Origin: Candidatus Omnitrophota bacterium
Lineage (GTDB): Bacteria > Omnitrophota > Gorgyraeia > B26-G9
Assembly: GCA_022013205.1 (NCBI GenBank)
Contig: JAKLQT010000075.1
Span: 1-5,799 of the forward strand
Reading direction: 5' to 3'
Length of the DNA: 5,799 bases
Made by a program: the position numbers and the translations under genes. Positions 3,934 through 5,799 of this stretch are shown here, one piece after another (the stretch's first letter is position 1; every line of letters begins with the position of its first letter). The notes under the pieces are model-generated. The model worked only from the letters and a program-made list of their open reading frames with translations, searched no databases and was not told the origin of the DNA.

Positions 3934-5463
3934 ATGATACGTATAAAGCTTATTGATAGATTTCTTGTTTTATTAATTAAAATTATTGATAAAGTGCAGG
4001 ATAAAATTATAAAAAATTATGCTGTGTTTACTTTAATTGTGAGTAAGGCACCGCAAAAGGTTGGAGCTGAAGCTTGTTGGTATAGAGCAATTAAGGAATT
4101 TCTTATTACCTATAAAAATGTTCCGGCTTATAGAGATTTTCTGAAAAAGAGTGATTGGAAATGTGAAGCAAGGGATGCTAAACGTATTTTTGAATCATTA
4201 CCGCTAACTGATAAGTCTAATTATATTCTTCCCTATAGTACAGAGGATAGATGCCTTAACGGTAAGTTCTTTGATAGAGGTGTTGTTATTGATGAATCAT
4301 CAGGCTCAACCGGCATACCTTATAACTGGGTGAGAAGCCAGGAAGAACGCGATATTGTTAAAAAGCTTATTGGTGTGTATCTGAGATACTGTTATGGTAA
4401 TGGAAATTTTATTATTCTTAATACATTTAGCATGGGAGCTTGGGCTACTGGCTTTAATATGGCTTTAGCAGCTCAGTCTTTGGGTGTAGTTAAGTCTACT
4501 GGGCCGGATGTGGATAAAATATTAAGGACACTTGAATTTTTTTCAAGTAAATATCCTTATATCCTCAATGGATATCCGCCATTTTTAAAATATCTTTTTG
4601 ATGAAGGAGATAAAAGGGGATTCAATTGGAATGATTACAATATCCATGTTCTTGTTGGCGGAGAAGGAATGTCAGAAGGATTAAGGGATTATCTGCTTAG
4701 GTACGCAAAAACTGTTTATTCCGGTTATGGAGCTTCTGATTTAGAGATTGGGATAGGCGGAGAGAATCCCTTAACTGTTATGATCAGGAAGTTATGCCTG
4801 AAAGATCCTGGCTTAAAAAACACGCTTTTTGGTGAAGATCACCGCATGCCTATGCTTTTTCAATATAATCCCTTGGATCATTTTATTGAAATAATCCAAA
4901 AAGAAATAGTTGTGACTATAAGTAAGCCTTGGACGCTTTCTCCCAGGATAAGATATAATATTAAGGATGAAGGGGGCATGATTACTTTTGATAAAATGAA
5001 AGAAAAGCTAAAATTGCATAATATTGATCTATTGGAATTAGAACGGGAATGTCAATATCCGCGTTGGTATTTACCTTTTTTATTTATTTACGGCAGAAAA
5101 GACAGTACTGTCTCAGTTATGGGAGCAAATATATATCCAGAGGATGTGGAAAGTGTAATATATTCAGATTTGATGTTAGCGCAAAATATTAATTCATTTT
5201 CAATATCATTGGAAGAGGATGCTAAAGGTAATCCTCGTCCTTGTTTTGAATTTGAGTTATTGGATATACAGCAAAAAAAACTGGTTGAAAAGAAATTAAG
5301 CGATTCCATGTCATCAGGCCTTTCCAAATTAAGTTTGGATTATAAGAAGGCTTTTGAAGAGTATCCGCAAGCACTTGAACCAATTATAAGGATTTTTGAG
5401 TTAAATGAAGGGCCTTTTAAAGAAAACCAGGGCCGCATCAAAAGACGTTATGTGAAAAAATAG
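3934..5463 (+). CDS. PaaK/CapK-like adenylate-forming enzyme (phenylacetate-CoA ligase family)
   Basis: A 509-residue cytoplasmic enzyme of the ANL superfamily, nearest in appearance to phenylacetate-CoA ligase and the CapK proteins found with surface polysaccharide genes. Core motifs appear in order: phosphate loop SSGSTGIP (122-129), VGGEGMSEG (241-249), the adenine-site motif SGYGASDLE (263-271), RYNIKDEGG (340-348) with D345, the hinge region YGRKDSTVSVMGANIYPEDVE (386-406), and a terminal GRIKRR (500-505) whose lysine could be the catalytic one. It activates a carboxylate with ATP, probably for transfer to CoA; the substrate is not evident. At 509 residues it is longer than typical PaaK (around 430), with about 90 extra N-terminal residues including a hydrophobic, possibly membrane-associating helix at 5-38. 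AAGGAAG at 3924-3930 is a strong ribosome site. No related genes adjoin it, so a role in envelope glycan or lipid modification is only a guess. Confidence 0.82.
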   Translation: MIRIKLIDRFLVLLIKIIDKVQDKIIKNYAVFTLIVSKAPQKVGAEACWYRAIKEFLITYKNVPAYRDFLKKSDWKCEARDAKRIFESLPLTDKSNYILPYSTEDRCLNGKFFDRGVVIDESSGSTGIPYNWVRSQEERDIVKKLIGVYLRYCYGNGNFIILNTFSMGAWATGFNMALAAQSLGVVKSTGPDVDKILRTLEFFSSKYPYILNGYPPFLKYLFDEGDKRGFNWNDYNIHVLVGGEGMSEGLRDYLLRYAKTVYSGYGASDLEIGIGGENPLTVMIRKLCLKDPGLKNTLFGEDHRMPMLFQYNPLDHFIEIIQKEIVVTISKPWTLSPRIRYNIKDEGGMITFDKMKEKLKLHNIDLLELERECQYPRWYLPFLFIYGRKDSTVSVMGANIYPEDVESVIYSDLMLAQNINSFSISLEEDAKGNPRPCFEFELLDIQQKKLVEKKLSDSMSSGLSKLSLDYKKAFEEYPQALEPIIRIFELNEGPFKENQGRIKRRYVKK

Positions 5464-5488
5464 GGTGTGTTTGTATATTTAAGGGTTC

Positions 5489-5538
5489 TCTTGTATAACG
5501 TCAATTATTTTTTCTACAGGATTTAATGTTATACAAGA
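5489..5538. promoter_or_regulatory. Near-perfect 13-base inverted repeat between genes
   Basis: TCTTGTATAACGT at 5489-5501 pairs with ATGTTATACAAGA at 5526-5538: 12 Watson-Crick pairs and one G-T, with a 24-base spacer. It starts 26 bases after the stop at 5463 and ends 7 bases before the ATG at 5546. It could be an operator for the small downstream ORF or a stem ending the upstream mRNA. No T-run follows the right arm, which argues against a standard terminator; a run of six T lies inside the spacer instead. Confidence 0.55.
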
Positions 5539-5545
5539 CAGTGAA

Positions 5546-5770
5546 ATGAGTAATGAGGAAATAAGACTAACAGCTAAAGCCATATTCACTACATTATCTC
5601 CATATGGTTTTTTTGGAGTACCACCTTTTTATGAACCCAATAATTTATTCGACGATATCGATAAAGAGGCTTTACTTATCAATGGACTTTTACTTAAGAA
5701 CTCTCAATTTTTTTGCATCAAAGCTCCAATGATTAACAATATGGATTATTATTTTGATTTATCAATTTAA
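5546..5770 (+). CDS. Small hypothetical protein of 74 residues
   Basis: I do not recognise this protein. It begins MSNEEIRLTAKAIFTTLS, has an aromatic- and proline-rich middle (PYGFFGVPPFYEP), an acidic segment (DDIDKEA) and ends MDYYFDLSI. There is no signal peptide or membrane helix. The ATG at 5546 has no clear ribosome site, and the frame stays open upstream to 5483 without a better start, so it may be a fragment of a larger gene. Its last 18 codons and the bases after the stop form the second copy of the 87-base repeat, and the same C-terminal codons stand alone at 3644-3700. That suggests the gene, or its tail, has been duplicated. An inverted repeat lies directly upstream. Expression is uncertain. 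Confidence 0.4.
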   Translation: MSNEEIRLTAKAIFTTLSPYGFFGVPPFYEPNNLFDDIDKEALLINGLLLKNSQFFCIKAPMINNMDYYFDLSI

Positions 5771-5799
5771 AAAAAATTAAATAACAAAAATAAATTTAA
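5713..5799 (+). repeat. 87-base exact direct repeat, copy 2 (reaches the window end)
   Basis: Identical to 3643-3729. It contains the 3' end of the small ORF and its stop at 5768-5770, then an A-rich tail ending TAAATTTAA at the last base of the window. The true length of the repeat is unknown because it may continue beyond the window. In copy 1 the next bases start the CCACAGAGG inverted repeat. Confidence 0.9.

Overview
The window is an AT-rich bacterial stretch with every recognisable gene on the + strand and several long, repeat-rich gaps. Nothing in it fixes the taxon. The low GC, the pilin-like protein, the stand-alone NusG domain II protein beside a Gx-type transporter, and a CapK/PaaK-like adenylating enzyme are compatible with an uncultivated lineage such as Omnitrophota or Elusimicrobiota. 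That placement is inference only.

Layout. (1) 1-645: a reading frame open from the first base. It begins as the middle of a zinc-dependent medium-chain dehydrogenase and continues, without a stop, as a type IV pilin-like protein lacking its normal N-terminal helix; this is a gene fusion or an assembly chimera. (2) 685-2418: a good sigma70-type promoter followed by two genes 9 bases apart. The first is a membrane-anchored NusG domain II protein. The second is a 401-residue membrane protein that joins a Gx-type (ECF S-component-like) module to an EcfT-like module. (3) 2419-2781: a gap holding what looks like a decayed pilin-like fragment, a stem-forming stretch and a fold-back repeat. (4) 2782-3463: a MntA/HepT-type nucleotidyltransferase-HEPN toxin-antitoxin pair overlapping by 8 bases, with tandem -10 boxes so close to the start that the mRNA may be nearly leaderless.

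(5) 3449-3933: a gap packed with elements. It has a GC-rich multi-hairpin segment that starts inside the last codons of hepT, the first copy of an exact 87-base repeat, and a long imperfect inverted repeat of the CCACAGAGG type. (6) 3934-5463: a 509-residue phenylacetate-CoA ligase/CapK-like adenylate-forming enzyme with its own likely promoter. (7) 5464-5799: a near-perfect 13-base inverted repeat, then a 74-codon ORF of unknown function whose 3' end is the second copy of the 87-base repeat. That copy runs exactly to the end of the window.

The genes do not form one pathway. The NusG-II/S-T pair is a likely operon, probably a vitamin- or precursor-uptake module whose ATPase would be encoded elsewhere. 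The mntA/hepT pair is a self-contained toxin-antitoxin module. The adenylating enzyme stands alone. The repeats, the split dehydrogenase and the pilin remnant suggest a rearranged accessory region, or in places imperfect assembly.
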